64,000 nt of DNA from Xanthobacteraceae bacterium. Its GTDB lineage: Bacteria; Pseudomonadota; Alphaproteobacteria; Rhizobiales; Xanthobacteraceae. A program made the position numbers and the translations under genes. The stretch lies in NCBI GenBank assembly GCA_022844485.1, contig JALHLQ010000019.1, positions 1 through 64,000 of the forward strand, in the 5' to 3' direction. Positions 41,984 to 53,431 of the stretch are shown piece by piece. Within the stretch, counting starts at the first letter, position 1, and each line of letters begins with the position of its first letter. The notes under the pieces are model-generated. The model was not told the origin of the DNA. It worked only from the letters and a program-made list of their open reading frames with translations, and made no database searches.

Positions 41984-43654
41984 TCACCCCGCCGCCCGGA
42001 TCAGCCGATCCGCCGCCGCTCGCGCCTCGTCGGTTATTTCCGCGCCGGCGAGCATGCGCGCGATCTCCTCGCGCCGGCGCTCCGCCGCCACCTCGACCAC
42101 CCGCGTGGCGACGCGCCTGCCGCGCTCGAGCGTCTCTTTCGTGATGACGTAGTGCCGGTCGGCCTGCGCCGCGACCTGCGGCGCGTGCGTGACCGCCAGC
42201 ACCTGGACGTCCCGCCCGAGCCGCGCAAGCCGCTGGCCGATCGCATCCGCCACCGCTCCGCCCACGCCGGTATCGATCTCGTCGAAGATCAGCGTCGGCG
42301 CGGAGCCTCGGTCGGCGAGAACCACTTTCAGCGCCAGGAGGAAGCGCGCAAGCTCGCCGCCTGAGGCCACCTTCATCAGCGGACCGGGCCGCGTGCCCGG
42401 ATTGGTCTGCACCCAGAACTCCACGCGGTCGATGCCATCCGGCCCGGCTGTCTCCGGGCTTGTCACAATCTCGGTCATGAAGCGGGCACGGTCGAGCTTG
42501 AGCGGCTTCAGCTCCGCGCCGACCGATGTGTCGAGTGTTTCGGCGGCGCGCTTGCGATCGTTCGACAGCGCCTCGGCAGCGGCGCGATACACGGTCTCGC
42601 TCTCGCGCGCGGCGGTTTCGAGCCTCGCAAGCTCCTCCACCCCGGCATCGATCAACGCGAGATCGGCTGCGTGCTTGGAGGCCAGCGCCGCAAGATCGTC
42701 CACGGGCACGTTGTATTTCCGCCCGGCCGCACGCAACGCAAACAAACGCTCCTCGATCTTTTCCAGCTCGCGTGGGTCATAATCGGCGGCACGCAGCGCG
42801 GCCTCCAGATGGCCCCTCGCCTCATCCAGGGCGCTGAGCGCCGTATCGAGCGACTTGACCGCCGGCTCAACCAGTTCCGGAGCTTGCGCCGTCCGCCGCT
42901 CGAGCCGCCGCAACGTGGCGCTGAGGCCGGGAATGACGGAGCGGTTGCCGGCGACGCTCTCATGCGCCTCGCGAAGGTCCTCGGCCACCTTTTCGGCCTG
43001 CGTCATGCGCTGGCGGCGATCGGCAAGCGCCGACTCTTCGCCGGCCGCCGGCGCGAGGCGTTGCAATTCCTCCACCGCGTGGCGCAGCCAATCGGCCTCC
43101 AGGCGGGCCTGGTCCGCGCGCGCACGGTGAGCGTCGACCTTCTGCGCGGCCTCGCGCCATGCCGCGTGACTGCGCGCGACGGCGCGCGCCGGCCCCTCGA
43201 GCCCGCCATAGGCGTCGAGAAGCCGCCGATGCGCGGCGGCATCGACCAGCGCGCGGTCGTCGTGCTGGCCGTGGATTTCGACCAGCGCCGCGCCCAGAGA
43301 ACGCAGCGTCTGCACGCTGACAGGCTGGTCGTTGACGAAGGCGCGCGTACGTCCGTCCGCGAACTGCACACGGCGCAAAATGAGCTGATCGTCGACCGCG
43401 ATATCGTCCGCCGCGAGGATCGATCGGGCCGCATGGTCGGCAGCCAGTTCGAACACCGCCGTGACCTGACCCTGTTCCGCGCCGGAGCGCACGAGCGTGG
43501 CGTCCCCGCGCGCGCCCAGCGCGAGCGCGAATGCGTCGAGCAGGATCGACTTTCCCGCGCCCGTCTCGCCCGTGAGGATCGAAAGCCCGGACCTGAAATC
43601 GATGTCGAGCCGATCGATCAGGACGATGTCGCGGATCGAAAGCTGGGCCAGCAT
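41984..43654 (-). CDS. recN: DNA repair protein RecN
   Basis: MLAQLSIRDIVLIDRLDIDFRSGLSILTGETGAGKSILLDAFALALGARGD...IFDEIDTGVGGAVADAIGQRLARL. Confidence 0.96.
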   Translation of the reverse strand: MLAQLSIRDIVLIDRLDIDFRSGLSILTGETGAGKSILLDAFALALGARGDATLVRSGAEQGQVTAVFELAADHAARSILAADDIAVDDQLILRRVQFADGRTRAFVNDQPVSVQTLRSLGAALVEIHGQHDDRALVDAAAHRRLLDAYGGLEGPARAVARSHAAWREAAQKVDAHRARADQARLEADWLRHAVEELQRLAPAAGEESALADRRQRMTQAEKVAEDLREAHESVAGNRSVIPGLSATLRRLERRTAQAPELVEPAVKSLDTALSALDEARGHLEAALRAADYDPRELEKIEERLFALRAAGRKYNVPVDDLAALASKHAADLALIDAGVEELARLETAARESETVYRAAAEALSNDRKRAAETLDTSVGAELKPLKLDRARFMTEIVTSPETAGPDGIDRVEFWVQTNPGTRPGPLMKVASGGELARFLLALKVVLADRGSAPTLIFDEIDTGVGGAVADAIGQRLARLGRDVQVLAVTHAPQVAAQADRHYVITKETLERGRRVATRVVEVAAERRREEIARMLAGAEITDEARAAADRLIRAAG

Positions 43655-43659
43655 GACCC

Positions 43660-44544
43660 TCAGCCGAGGCCGATTCTCTTGAACGCCTTGCTGATCCAGG
43701 AGCCCTGGTCTTCGCGCGGCTCAAGCCCGCCGGATTTTACAAGCGCGTAAGCGTCCTTGTACCAGCGGCTATCCGGGAAATTATGACCGAGCACCGCCGC
43801 CGCCGTCTGTGCTTCTTGCACGATGCCGAGTGTCATATAGACCTCGGCGAGGCGCATGAGCGCCTCTTCGACATGGCGCGTCGTCTGATACTGCGTCACC
43901 ACGACCTTGAAGCGGTTGATCGCGCCGGTGTAGTCGCGCTTCTTCAGATAGTAGCGGCCGACGTCCATCTCCTTAGCGGCGAGTTGATCCTTGGCCACTT
44001 CGATTTTTTTCTTGGCGCTCGCGGCATATTCGGTGTTCGGGAACTTGCGGGCCACGTCATCGAGGCTTTGCATGGCGCGCTCGGTGCGGGTCTGGTCGCG
44101 CGAAATGTCCGGGATCTGATCGAAGTAGGACGCGCCGATGAGATACTGCGCATAGGCGGCGTCCACGCTTCCGGGATGAAGCGTCACATAACGCTTGCCG
44201 GCCGTGATGGCTTCCTCGTAATCGCGCGCCTCATAATGGGCGAAGGCCGACATCAACAAGGATTTGCGCGCCCATTCCGAATAGGGGTGCTGACGGTCGA
44301 CCTCTTCGAACTTTTTCGCGGCGGCCCGGAAGTCGCGCTTGTTGTTCAGAAGAAACAGGCCCTCGTTGTAAAGCTTGTCGGCCGGCTCCTCCGGAACGTT
44401 ATCCTCGCGTCCGAACAGATTGAAGCTGCTGCAGGCGGGCAGCAGCAGAGCCAAGACGGCAACCATGAGGAAACGCCCGATGCGCCCTCGCGCGCATTCA
44501 AACCGGCGGGTCGACGCCCGCGAAAAGCCAGATGCTGTTGTCAT
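43660..44544 (-). CDS. bamD: Outer membrane protein assembly factor BamD
   Basis: LLLPACSSFNLFGRED lipobox; DKLYNEGLFLLNNKRDFRAAAKKFEEVDRQHPYSEWARKSLLMSAFAHYEARDYEEAI. Confidence 0.93.
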   Translation of the reverse strand: MTTASGFSRASTRRFECARGRIGRFLMVAVLALLLPACSSFNLFGREDNVPEEPADKLYNEGLFLLNNKRDFRAAAKKFEEVDRQHPYSEWARKSLLMSAFAHYEARDYEEAITAGKRYVTLHPGSVDAAYAQYLIGASYFDQIPDISRDQTRTERAMQSLDDVARKFPNTEYAASAKKKIEVAKDQLAAKEMDVGRYYLKKRDYTGAINRFKVVVTQYQTTRHVEEALMRLAEVYMTLGIVQEAQTAAAVLGHNFPDSRWYKDAYALVKSGGLEPREDQGSWISKAFKRIGLG

Positions 44545-44677
44545 CTCCGCCCCGCGCCGAACCTGTCTAGCTGAAAACGGAAAACCCCGCCACCCGGCAA
44601 ACAATAAAGCCGACAATCGGCCGGGAATGTGGCGGAATCGTCAATCCGTCTCGGCGGCAGCGCCGATTGGCTCCGGA

Positions 44678-45631
44678 TCAGGACGCGTCGGCGCGATAGG
44701 CCGGCGCGACCCGCAAGCCGAGGTCGGCATGGCCGCGGCGCGGACGCCGCACCGGCTCGCCGACTTCGACCACCGTCCAGGCGCTGCGGTCGGCGATCAG
44801 GGCCGAGAGCACCGCATGGTTCAGCCGGTGGCCGCCGCGCAGAGTCTTGTAGGCGCCGAGGATGGGTGCGCCGGCGAGGGCCAGATCGCCGATGGCGTCG
44901 AGCGCCTTATGGCGAACGAACTCATCGGCAAATCGTAAGCCCTCGGGATTGAGCAGGCGATTGTCGGTGAGAACGATCGAATTCTGGAAGTTGGCGCCGA
45001 GCGCATAGCCGGCGCTCCACAACTTTTCGACATCGCACATGAAACCGAAGGTGCGGGCCCGTGCGACCTCGCGCCGAAACGCGTTCGGTTCGACTTCGAG
45101 AGCGATTGACTGCCGTCCGACCGAAGGGTGATCGAAGTCGATTTCGGCCTCGATGCGGAAACCGCGATCATAGGGACGCAATTCTCCGAGAGAATCGCCG
45201 CTGATCACCCGGATGGGTTTGAGCACTTTCGTGTAGCGCCGAGGTGCAGCCAGCCGAACGACGCCCACCTGGTCGATCGCATCGACAAACGCAGCGGCGC
45301 TGCCGTCCATGATCGGCGCTTCGATCGAGTCGAGCTCGACGACAGCATTGTCGACGCCGAGACCGCACAAGGCGGCCATCACATGCTCGACGGTCGCGAC
45401 GACAGGACCAGAGGCGTCGCCAAGTACGGTGGCGAGCTCGGTCGCGGTGACCGCGCGTGCCTCTGCTCGAATTTCCCGGTCCGGTTTGCCTTCGACTCCT
45501 GTACGCAGGAATACGACGCCACTATTCGGTTCCGCGGGATGAAACGTGAGCGTAACAGGTTTGCCGGAATGAACGCCGATTCCGCTAACGGACACCTGAT
45601 CGCGCAGTGTCGTCTGCCGTCCCCCGATCAT
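44678..45631 (-). CDS. lpxC: UDP-3-O-acyl-N-acetylglucosamine deacetylase
   Basis: RQTTLRDQVSVSGIGVHSGKPVTLTFHPAEPNSGVVFLRT...TVEHVMAALCGLGVDNAVVELD...VRHKALDAIGDLALAGAPILGAYKTLRGGHRLNHAVL. Confidence 0.95.
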   Translation of the reverse strand: MIGGRQTTLRDQVSVSGIGVHSGKPVTLTFHPAEPNSGVVFLRTGVEGKPDREIRAEARAVTATELATVLGDASGPVVATVEHVMAALCGLGVDNAVVELDSIEAPIMDGSAAAFVDAIDQVGVVRLAAPRRYTKVLKPIRVISGDSLGELRPYDRGFRIEAEIDFDHPSVGRQSIALEVEPNAFRREVARARTFGFMCDVEKLWSAGYALGANFQNSIVLTDNRLLNPEGLRFADEFVRHKALDAIGDLALAGAPILGAYKTLRGGHRLNHAVLSALIADRSAWTVVEVGEPVRRPRRGHADLGLRVAPAYRADAS

Positions 45632-46017
45632 TTCACCTCCGCACTCCACGGCGAATCGCACACGAACGCGGGCGATACGCTCCCCGAAGCGGACTTGACC
45701 TTTTTATGTGGGTGGAACGAATCGCGGTGTGGTCCCCAAGACCCCCGCGCCAATCCCCCTCGGCCCGAATCCCCTGTACCACAAACCTTAACGATCGATC
45801 CCGAAGACTCAATTCACGCTTTCTTACGAACTGTTACGGCCCTCCGCATGCCTGATGCCGCGATTCGGGCCCATCGAAATCCCCTCAAAGGCAGCCGTCC
45901 GTATCAGGCGCGTCCGCGATCAGGATCGCACCAGCCACGCAAATGATTTCAACCACTTGGCAACGGTCCAGAGGCTGATTGGAAGGTCCGACCAGCACTC
46001 GAATGCAGCTCGCCGGC

Positions 46018-47745
46018 TCAGCTCGACTGGCGACGGAGAAATGCGGGGATGTCGAGATTTTCGTCATCCCCGGAATTGTGCACAGGCGCAGGCCGGCCGT
46101 GGACGTCCAGGCCCTGCACCGACCGATTCGATCCACGCTTTGCGTAGTCCGAAATGGGAGGCTCCGCCCGCGGCGGCAAAGGCGGAAGCCGGTCCGCGAG
46201 CGCCGCCCTTCCCGACCCGTGATGCCCGTCCTCGACATGGTGGTCATGGTCGCGCCGCCCGAGCCCCACGGAAGCGAGGCGCTGGAGCAGGGATGTCCGT
46301 TTCTTCTCGGGCGTAGGAGGTTCCGGCATTTGCCCGCTGCGCGCGCGGAGCTGGTTTTGCGCTGGCACCGGCAATTCTTCGAGGCGCGGCATGCGCGGCG
46401 GCCGCAGCGCTGCACGTTCGGGCGCCGGCGGAATGAATGCGCGCTGTTCGGACGGCTCTTGCGAGGCCCGCGGGAACTCTTCTTCAACCGGCTCCAGAAA
46501 CAGGGTCGGCTTCGGCGCGATCGGCCGAATGGTAACGTCATCCAGCCCGGTCGCGTGCGGCATCGTGGATGTCTGCACGGGCGGCTGGGTCGCAGCCTCC
46601 TGCGAGGAGGCGCTCGCAGGCGCCGGATCTTGCCGTTCCAATCGCTCCGCAAGGCGCTGGGTATCCGCTTTCAGCTTCTGCGTGAGCTCCGCCAGTCGCG
46701 AGGACGGCGAAACGCCGCCGGCGGTTTGCGCCTGAGTGGCAGGAAGCTGAGCGCTGGCCTTCGGACGCGCAGCCGTGGCGGCGACGTCGATGCCGGTTGC
46801 CACGACGGAGACGCGGATGACCCCGTCGAGCCCCTCATCGAAGGTGGCGCCCACGATGATGTTCGCCTCCTCGTCGACCTCCTCACGGATACGGGTCGCC
46901 GCTTCATCGACCTCGTAGAGGGTGAGATCGGTGCCGCCGGTGATCGAGATCAGCAGCCCGCGCGCGCCCCTCATGCACACTTCGTCGATGAGCGGATTGG
47001 AGATTGCGGCCTCCGCGGCGCGCAGCGCCCGTTTGTCGCCCGAGGACTCGCCGGTGCCCATCATCGCCTTGCCCATTTCCCGCATCACCGCGCGAACATC
47101 GGCAAAGTCGAGATTGATAAGCCCCTCCTTCACCATCAGGTCGGTGATGCAAGCGACGCCTGAATAGAGCACCTGATCGGCCATGGCGAAGGCATCGGCG
47201 AACGTTGTCTTCTCGTTCGCCACGCGGAACAGATTCTGGTTCGGGATGACGAGAAGCGTGTCGACGTGCTTCTGCAGTTCGATGATGCCCGACTCGGCTA
47301 TCTTCATCCGGCGCTGGCCCTCGAACTGGAACGGTTTGGTGACCACGCCCACCGTCAGGATGCCGAGTTCCTTGGCGACCCGCGCCACCACCGGCGCCGC
47401 GCCGGTGCCGGTGCCGCCGCCCATGCCGGCTGTTACGAAAACCATGTGCGCGCCCATGAGATGGTCGCGGATCTCATCGATCACTTCTTCCGCCGCGGCG
47501 CGACCGACTTCGGGCTGCGATCCTGCGCCCAACCCTTCGGTCACTTGCACTCCCATCTGGATGACGCGCTCGGCTTTCGACATGGTCAGCGCCTGGGCGT
47601 CGGTGTTTGCAACCACGAAGTCGCAACCGAGCAACCCCGCGGTGATCATGTTGTTGACGGCGTTCCCGCCTGCCCCGCCGACCCCGAACACGGTAATGCG
47701 CGGCTTGAGCTCCCGGATGTCGGGCATCTTGAGGTTGATGGTCAT
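46018..47745 (-). CDS. ftsZ: Cell division protein FtsZ
   Basis: [40 protein letters not shown]...[31 protein letters not shown]. Confidence 0.97.
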   Translation of the reverse strand: MTINLKMPDIRELKPRITVFGVGGAGGNAVNNMITAGLLGCDFVVANTDAQALTMSKAERVIQMGVQVTEGLGAGSQPEVGRAAAEEVIDEIRDHLMGAHMVFVTAGMGGGTGTGAAPVVARVAKELGILTVGVVTKPFQFEGQRRMKIAESGIIELQKHVDTLLVIPNQNLFRVANEKTTFADAFAMADQVLYSGVACITDLMVKEGLINLDFADVRAVMREMGKAMMGTGESSGDKRALRAAEAAISNPLIDEVCMRGARGLLISITGGTDLTLYEVDEAATRIREEVDEEANIIVGATFDEGLDGVIRVSVVATGIDVAATAARPKASAQLPATQAQTAGGVSPSSRLAELTQKLKADTQRLAERLERQDPAPASASSQEAATQPPVQTSTMPHATGLDDVTIRPIAPKPTLFLEPVEEEFPRASQEPSEQRAFIPPAPERAALRPPRMPRLEELPVPAQNQLRARSGQMPEPPTPEKKRTSLLQRLASVGLGRRDHDHHVEDGHHGSGRAALADRLPPLPPRAEPPISDYAKRGSNRSVQGLDVHGRPAPVHNSGDDENLDIPAFLRRQSS

Positions 47746-47827
47746 GACTGCCTCTGCGAGTAGCGGGGGACGCGGTTACGTTCGGCCGGTCCGCCACCGG
47801 CCGCACCCGTCGTTGGTCGATCGAACC

Positions 47828-49147
47828 CTAGAATCCGTCGCGGAGCCATCGGCCAACCTTTGCGAAATATCCGTCCGTCCCTGTCATCAGATGCCGCGTT
47901 CGCCGCGGTTCGAACTGCTCGAGATACGCGGCTTGCGGGTATACAAGCAGCCCCGCAGCCGTTGCGAAGGCCGGGCCTTTGGCGGGCTCCGGCAATCCTG
48001 AAATGCCAAGCGGACGGCCGAGCCGGACCTGCCGCTTGAAAATCCGCGCAGCGAGCTCACCGAGTCCGGTGAGCTGGCTGCCCCCGCCGGTCAGCACGAC
48101 ACGGCCGCGTGGCAAACCCGCGAAAGGCGACGCAGCGAGCCGGTCACGCACCATCTCGAGCATCTCTTCGATTCGCGGCTTGATGATGCGCGCCAAGGCC
48201 GCGCGGGAGACGAGGTTGGGCCCGCCGTGGTCGGCTTCATCGACCTGCGGCACAGCGACGGTGTCGCGATCATCGAATGAATCGGAAATCGCGCTTCCGT
48301 GCAGCGCCTTGATGCGTTCAGCATCGGCCAGGGACGTCGTCAGCCCACGCGCGACGTCCATCGTGATGTGCTGGCCGCCGAGCGCAAAACCATCCGCGTG
48401 GACGAACCTCCCGCCGGAGAAGACGGCAATCGTCGTGGTCCCGGCCCCGATGTCGACCACGGCCGCGCCGAGATCCGCCTCGTCGTCTGCCAGCACCGCC
48501 AGGCCCGACACATAGGCGGCCGAGACCATCGCTTCGACGGCCAGGTGACACTGCTCGACCGTCAGCATGAGATTGCGGGCCGGCGCGAGATCGGCTGTCG
48601 CGCAATGCATCTCGACGCTCAGTTTCTGTCCCACCATACCCCGCGGTTCTCGCACGCCCTTCGTGTCGTCGATTGAGAACGAGATCGGCAAGGAATGGAG
48701 AATGACGCGTCCTTCGCGGACGGAATGGTGGTTGCCGGCGGCCAGGACGCGCTCGATGTCTCCATCGCTGACCGGGCGGTGCAGCTGCACCGTTGCGGCA
48801 TAAAGTTCGCTTCCGATCCGTCCCGCCGTCAGGGGGACGACCACGGACTCGATCTGCACTTTCGCCATACGTTCTGCGCAATGCACGGCATGACGCACCG
48901 CGTTCTCGGCTGCCGCCAGGTCGACGACGGCGCCGGCCTTCATCCCGGCGGCGCGGACATGGCCGATCCCGATCACCTCGACGGAATGGCTGCGTCGGGT
49001 CAAAACCTCTTGCGGTGGCTTCGGCGTCAACCGGCCGATCAGGCACGCGATCTTTGACGTTCCGATATCGACCGCGGCGATAACGGCGGAGCGCCGCGGC
49101 GAGAGGGGCCGCATCTTCGGGGTCAGGCCATGCGCAAGCGGATTCAT
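47828..49147 (-). CDS. ftsA: Cell division protein FtsA
   Basis: SAVIAAVDIGTSKIACLIGRL...VLADDEADLGAAVVDIGAGTTTIAVFSGGRFVHADGFALGGQHITMDVARGL. Confidence 0.96.
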   Translation of the reverse strand: MNPLAHGLTPKMRPLSPRRSAVIAAVDIGTSKIACLIGRLTPKPPQEVLTRRSHSVEVIGIGHVRAAGMKAGAVVDLAAAENAVRHAVHCAERMAKVQIESVVVPLTAGRIGSELYAATVQLHRPVSDGDIERVLAAGNHHSVREGRVILHSLPISFSIDDTKGVREPRGMVGQKLSVEMHCATADLAPARNLMLTVEQCHLAVEAMVSAAYVSGLAVLADDEADLGAAVVDIGAGTTTIAVFSGGRFVHADGFALGGQHITMDVARGLTTSLADAERIKALHGSAISDSFDDRDTVAVPQVDEADHGGPNLVSRAALARIIKPRIEEMLEMVRDRLAASPFAGLPRGRVVLTGGGSQLTGLGELAARIFKRQVRLGRPLGISGLPEPAKGPAFATAAGLLVYPQAAYLEQFEPRRTRHLMTGTDGYFAKVGRWLRDGF

Positions 49148-50085
49148 GCATCCCCCCCTTTGCGCTTTGCCTTCTTGTCCTTGAGAGCTTCGTCGCGCGC
49201 CCGCGCAGCCTCCTCTGACAGCCGCACCGTGATTCGATCGGACAGGCGGAGATCGACGGCGGTGATGTCACGCGTGAGAAGTCTCTTCTCCCGATCGAGC
49301 CGGGAAAGCGTTTCGAATGCACTCTCGACGTCGGTCTCGGGCAGCCGCACATCGATCCCATTGTGCAGGCGCAAGTTCCACCGCCGGTCCGCCACGAGGA
49401 TTGAAGCTCGCACCTGATCGCGGATGTCCGGAAAACGATCGAGCAGGCTCACGAAGCTGCGGGCTTTCGTTTGCGCGCCTGCCCCGACGAGAAACGGCAG
49501 ATGCGAAAACCGGGGATCGGCTTCCCGGCTCAGAACCGTGCCATCTGCGGCTATCAGCGCGACCCTGCGTTCCGTCTGCCAAATCGCGAACGGCTGACGC
49601 TCCTCAACCACCACTTCTATCCGATCGGGAAACAGCTTGCGGACGGTCGCTTCCGCAATCCAGGGGTTCTGCTTCAAGCGCGCTCGAGCACCCTCGACGT
49701 CGTAGAACAGCAGCGAGGTCGACTCGCTGACGCCAAGCATTCCAATGATGTCCTCGCGACCGACCCGATGCTGGCCGGCGAGCGAGATTGCAGCGATGCG
49801 GAATCCAACGAGGCTTGCGACCCCGTCGCGCGCTTCGCGCAGGTTCGACGACAGTCCCCAGATGGTTTCCCCGCGGACAAGGGCATATCCGACGCCGAGG
49901 GCCAGCACGCACAACAACGCGCACAGGCCAGTCCAGCGCGGCAGTCTGCTGCATGTCTTCACCCTGGCCGAACGCGTTTCGGCCTGGAGCATCCGGCGCC
50001 GGACGCGCAAGCGCGAAGCGAAGCCGGTCCGCCCTCCCGGCCCGTCGCGCGTCAGCGGTCGAGCGAGGCGTCCTCGATCATCCAT
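49144..50085 (-). CDS. ftsQ: Cell division protein FtsQ
   Basis: Single TM then FRIAAISLAGQHRVGREDIIGMLGV (POTRA) ...NPWIAEATVRKLFPDRIEVVVEERQPFAIWQ; between ddl and ftsA. Confidence 0.92.
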   Translation of the reverse strand: MDDRGRLARPLTRDGPGGRTGFASRLRVRRRMLQAETRSARVKTCSRLPRWTGLCALLCVLALGVGYALVRGETIWGLSSNLREARDGVASLVGFRIAAISLAGQHRVGREDIIGMLGVSESTSLLFYDVEGARARLKQNPWIAEATVRKLFPDRIEVVVEERQPFAIWQTERRVALIAADGTVLSREADPRFSHLPFLVGAGAQTKARSFVSLLDRFPDIRDQVRASILVADRRWNLRLHNGIDVRLPETDVESAFETLSRLDREKRLLTRDITAVDLRLSDRITVRLSEEAARARDEALKDKKAKRKGGDA

Positions 50086-50978
50086 CGCACGAGCTCACCG
50101 AACGAAATTCCCTCATAGGCCGCTAGCTCCGGAACGAGGGACGTTTCCGTCATGCCTGGCTGTGTATTGACTTCAAGGCAGACGAGCCCGTCTGTCCCTT
50201 CGACGGAGTCGTCGTAGCGAAAGTCAGCGCGGCTCACGCCACGGCACCCCAGAGCGCGATGCGCCTCAAGGCTCAGTCTTCGAACCTCCTGGTAAACATT
50301 TGGTAAAAGCGGCGCCGGAAGAAGGTGCTGGGACCCCCCCGGGGCATACTTCGCCTCATAATCGTAGAAGCGGACCGCCGGTACGATCTCGATGACGCCA
50401 AGCGCCCGATCGCCCATCACCGCACAAGTCAGTTCCTTGCCGGGGATGTAAGCCTCGCACAGCACCCGATCGCCGAACTGCCAGTCGTCGCGATAGAGTT
50501 CTTGCGGCGGATGGTCGTGCTTGTCGGTGACGAGAAAGACGCCGACGCTCGATCCCTCCGCCAGCGGTTTAATGACATAGGGCCGCGGCAGCACGTGCTC
50601 CTTCGCCGCTTCGAAACGGGAGACAACGAGGCCGGGCGGAACCGGAATGTCTCGTGCGGCAAACAGCGCCTTCGAGAATTCCTTCTGCATCGCCAGCGCG
50701 GAGGCGAGCACGCCGGAATGCGTGTACGGAATCCCGACGACCTCGAGGATGCCTTGGATGGTGCCGTCTTCGCCGGGCCGCCCGTGCAGCATATTGAGCG
50801 CGACCTCGGGCCGGAGGGTTTGCAGGACATTCGCAATGTCGCGCCCGATATCGATGCGGGTCACACGATAGCCCTGCTGCTCGGCCGCTTCCGCACAGGC
50901 CTTGCCGGAGCGGAGCGAAACCTCCCGCTCCGCCGACCAGCCTCCCATGAGCACCGCGACATGCTTCCCGCGCTTCAT
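50052..50978 (-). CDS. ddl: D-alanine--D-alanine ligase
   Basis: KHVAVLMGGWSAEREVSLRSGKACAEAAEQQGYRV...NMLHGRPGEDGTIQGILEVVGIPYTHSGVLASALAMQKEFSK. Confidence 0.95.
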   Translation of the reverse strand: MKRGKHVAVLMGGWSAEREVSLRSGKACAEAAEQQGYRVTRIDIGRDIANVLQTLRPEVALNMLHGRPGEDGTIQGILEVVGIPYTHSGVLASALAMQKEFSKALFAARDIPVPPGLVVSRFEAAKEHVLPRPYVIKPLAEGSSVGVFLVTDKHDHPPQELYRDDWQFGDRVLCEAYIPGKELTCAVMGDRALGVIEIVPAVRFYDYEAKYAPGGSQHLLPAPLLPNVYQEVRRLSLEAHRALGCRGVSRADFRYDDSVEGTDGLVCLEVNTQPGMTETSLVPELAAYEGISFGELVRWMIEDASLDR

Positions 50979-51068
50979 GAATCCTCTTGAGCCGTCCGAC
51001 GGGGGGCGGATGCAAGGTGCCGACAGGCTTGATTCGCCGAGGTTGTTAGAAGAGTCGATTCAGGGCGA

Positions 51069-51983
51069 TTACGCCAGACCTATCCGCTTGATTTCCCAGT
51101 CGAGTAGGGTTCCCGAATGGGCTTTGACCCGCTTGCGGACTTCTTCTCCAAGCATCTCGATATCGGCAGCGGTGGCGTCTCCGAGATTGATCAGGAAGTT
51201 GCAGTGGAGGTCCGACACTTGCGCGCCACCGCGCGTCAATCCACGGCACCCCGCCGCATCGATGAGCCGCCAGGCCTTCTGTCCGGGCGGATTCTTGAAC
51301 GTCGAGCCGCCGGTCCGACTTTTGACCGGTTGGGTTGATTCCCGCGCCTGCGTGATGGCGTCCATCTCCGCCTCGATGGCCGCGGGATCGCCGGGCGACC
51401 CCTGAAACAGCGCTTGCGTGAAAATCACGTCCTCCGGCACGCCGCAATGGCGGTAGCGAAAGCCCATTTCGGCGTTGGGATAAAGATGGGCTCGCCCAAG
51501 CCGGTCGACGCCGCGCGCCTCGATCAGGATGTCCTTCGTCTCCCGCCCGTAGGCGCCGGCATTCATTCGGAGCGCCCCGCCGATCGAGCCCGGGACGCCG
51601 CGCAAGAAGGCGAGCCCGGCCACCCCGGCCTTTGCCGCCGCCTTGGCCACCTGCACATCCGGCGCCGCGGCCCCGGCGCGAATACGATGCCCCTCCTCGA
51701 TCGCGATGGCGTTGAACCCTCTCCCGAGCCGGATGACCACCCCCGGCACGCCGCCGTCGCGCACGATCAGGTTAGAGCCGACCCCGATTGCTGTCACCGG
51801 AACGTCTTGCGGGCATTGCTTGAGGAAATAGGCGAGATCCGCTTCGTCCTCGGGGCTGAACAAAGCCTGCGCCGGTCCGCCGACCCGGAACCAGGTGAAC
51901 TCGGCAAGCGGCTGATTGGCGATCAGGCGACCGCGCAGCTGCGGCGCGTCGGCTTTCAGGTCGGCGGTGATGTCGGGAAACAT
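51069..51983 (-). CDS. murB: UDP-N-acetylmuramate dehydrogenase
   Basis: [32 protein letters not shown]...[19 protein letters not shown]...[18 protein letters not shown]; start set to MFPDITADL. Confidence 0.94.
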   Translation of the reverse strand: MFPDITADLKADAPQLRGRLIANQPLAEFTWFRVGGPAQALFSPEDEADLAYFLKQCPQDVPVTAIGVGSNLIVRDGGVPGVVIRLGRGFNAIAIEEGHRIRAGAAAPDVQVAKAAAKAGVAGLAFLRGVPGSIGGALRMNAGAYGRETKDILIEARGVDRLGRAHLYPNAEMGFRYRHCGVPEDVIFTQALFQGSPGDPAAIEAEMDAITQARESTQPVKSRTGGSTFKNPPGQKAWRLIDAAGCRGLTRGGAQVSDLHCNFLINLGDATAADIEMLGEEVRKRVKAHSGTLLDWEIKRIGLA

Positions 51984-52014
51984 CGTGCTGCTCAAATGGC
52001 CGGGGAGACCGATG

Positions 52015-53427
52015 TCAAGAAACCGACCCCAGCGCCCCCAGCTCCGCCGGCAGCGCATAGGCCCATTGGGTAATATTGCCGGCGCCGAGGCAGACGACCG
52101 TATCGCCTGGCCGCACCAGGGACTTCACCAGCGGCGCAAGCGCCTGCGGCCCCTCGAGCGCAATAGGCTTGCGATGGCCACGAACGCGCAGTCCCTGCAC
52201 GAGCGAGTCCTTGTCCGCACCCGCAATCGGCGCCTCGCCCGCCGGATAGACGTCGGCCACAATCACCGCATCCGCATCGTTGAAGCAGGTCGAGAACTGC
52301 TCGAACAGCGCCGAGAGCCGCGTGTAACGATGCGGCTGCACGACGGCGATGACCTGGCCCGAGGTCGATTCGCGCGCCGCTTTCAGAACGGCCGCGATCT
52401 CGACCGGGTGGTGGCCGTAATCGTCGATGATCGTCACGCCATTCCACTCGCCGGTCCGTGTAAAGCGGCGTTTCACTCCGCCAAATCCCACAAGCGCCTT
52501 GCGGATCGCGTCGGCTCCCATCCCGAGTTCGCAGGCGACGGCGACCGCCGCCGTCGCATTGAGTGCGTTATGGCGTCCAGGCATCGGCAAGCGAATATCA
52601 GCCACCTCGTGCATGGCGGTGCCGGCATGCTCGCGAAGCACAACCGAGAATTCGGCGGCACCCCTCGCCTGCCTCAATCCGACGAGCCTCACATCGGCCT
52701 GCGGATTCTCACCATAGGTGATGACGCGCCGGTCCTCGACCCTGCCGATCAGCGTCTGCACCACCGGATGATCCGTGCAAGTGACGGCGAAGCCGTAGAA
52801 CGGCACGTTCTCGATAAAGGCTTGGAAGGCTGCTTGCACGGCTTCGAATGTCTTGAAATGGTCGAGATGCTCGGGATCGACATTCGTCACGATGGCGATA
52901 TCGGCGGGAAGTTTCAGGAACGTACCGTCGGATTCGTCTGCTTCGACGACCATCCATTCGCCCGCGCCAAGTCGCGCATTGGTGCCGTAGGCGTTGATGA
53001 TCCCGCCATTGATGACCGTCGGGTCGAGCCCACCGCCGTCGAGCAGCGCCGCCACCATGGATGTCGTGGTCGTTTTCCCGTGCGTCCCGGCAACGGCAAT
53101 GCAGCGCTTGAGCCGCATCAATTCGGCAAGCATCTCCGCGCGCCGCACCACGGCCATGCGCTTTCCGCGCGCGGCAACGAGCTCCGGGTTGTCTTGCTTG
53201 ATGGCCGAGGACACGACCAGCACCGACGCTCCCTCGACGTTCTTCGCCTCATGCCCGATCAGAACATGCACGCCAAGTGCGCGAAGCCGTTTGACATTCG
53301 CGCTCTCGGCGACGTCTGACCCCCGCACCGTGTAGCCGAGATTCACGAGCACCTCGGCGATCCCGCTCATGCCGATACCCCCGATCCCGACAAAATGGAT
53401 CGGCCCGATGTCGCGCGGCATTTTCAT
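52015..53427 (-). CDS. murC: UDP-N-acetylmuramate--L-alanine ligase
   Basis: [33 protein letters not shown]...[21 protein letters not shown]. Confidence 0.96.
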   Translation of the reverse strand: MKMPRDIGPIHFVGIGGIGMSGIAEVLVNLGYTVRGSDVAESANVKRLRALGVHVLIGHEAKNVEGASVLVVSSAIKQDNPELVAARGKRMAVVRRAEMLAELMRLKRCIAVAGTHGKTTTTSMVAALLDGGGLDPTVINGGIINAYGTNARLGAGEWMVVEADESDGTFLKLPADIAIVTNVDPEHLDHFKTFEAVQAAFQAFIENVPFYGFAVTCTDHPVVQTLIGRVEDRRVITYGENPQADVRLVGLRQARGAAEFSVVLREHAGTAMHEVADIRLPMPGRHNALNATAAVAVACELGMGADAIRKALVGFGGVKRRFTRTGEWNGVTIIDDYGHHPVEIAAVLKAARESTSGQVIAVVQPHRYTRLSALFEQFSTCFNDADAVIVADVYPAGEAPIAGADKDSLVQGLRVRGHRKPIALEGPQALAPLVKSLVRPGDTVVCLGAGNITQWAYALPAELGALGSVS

Positions 53428-53431
53428 GCTG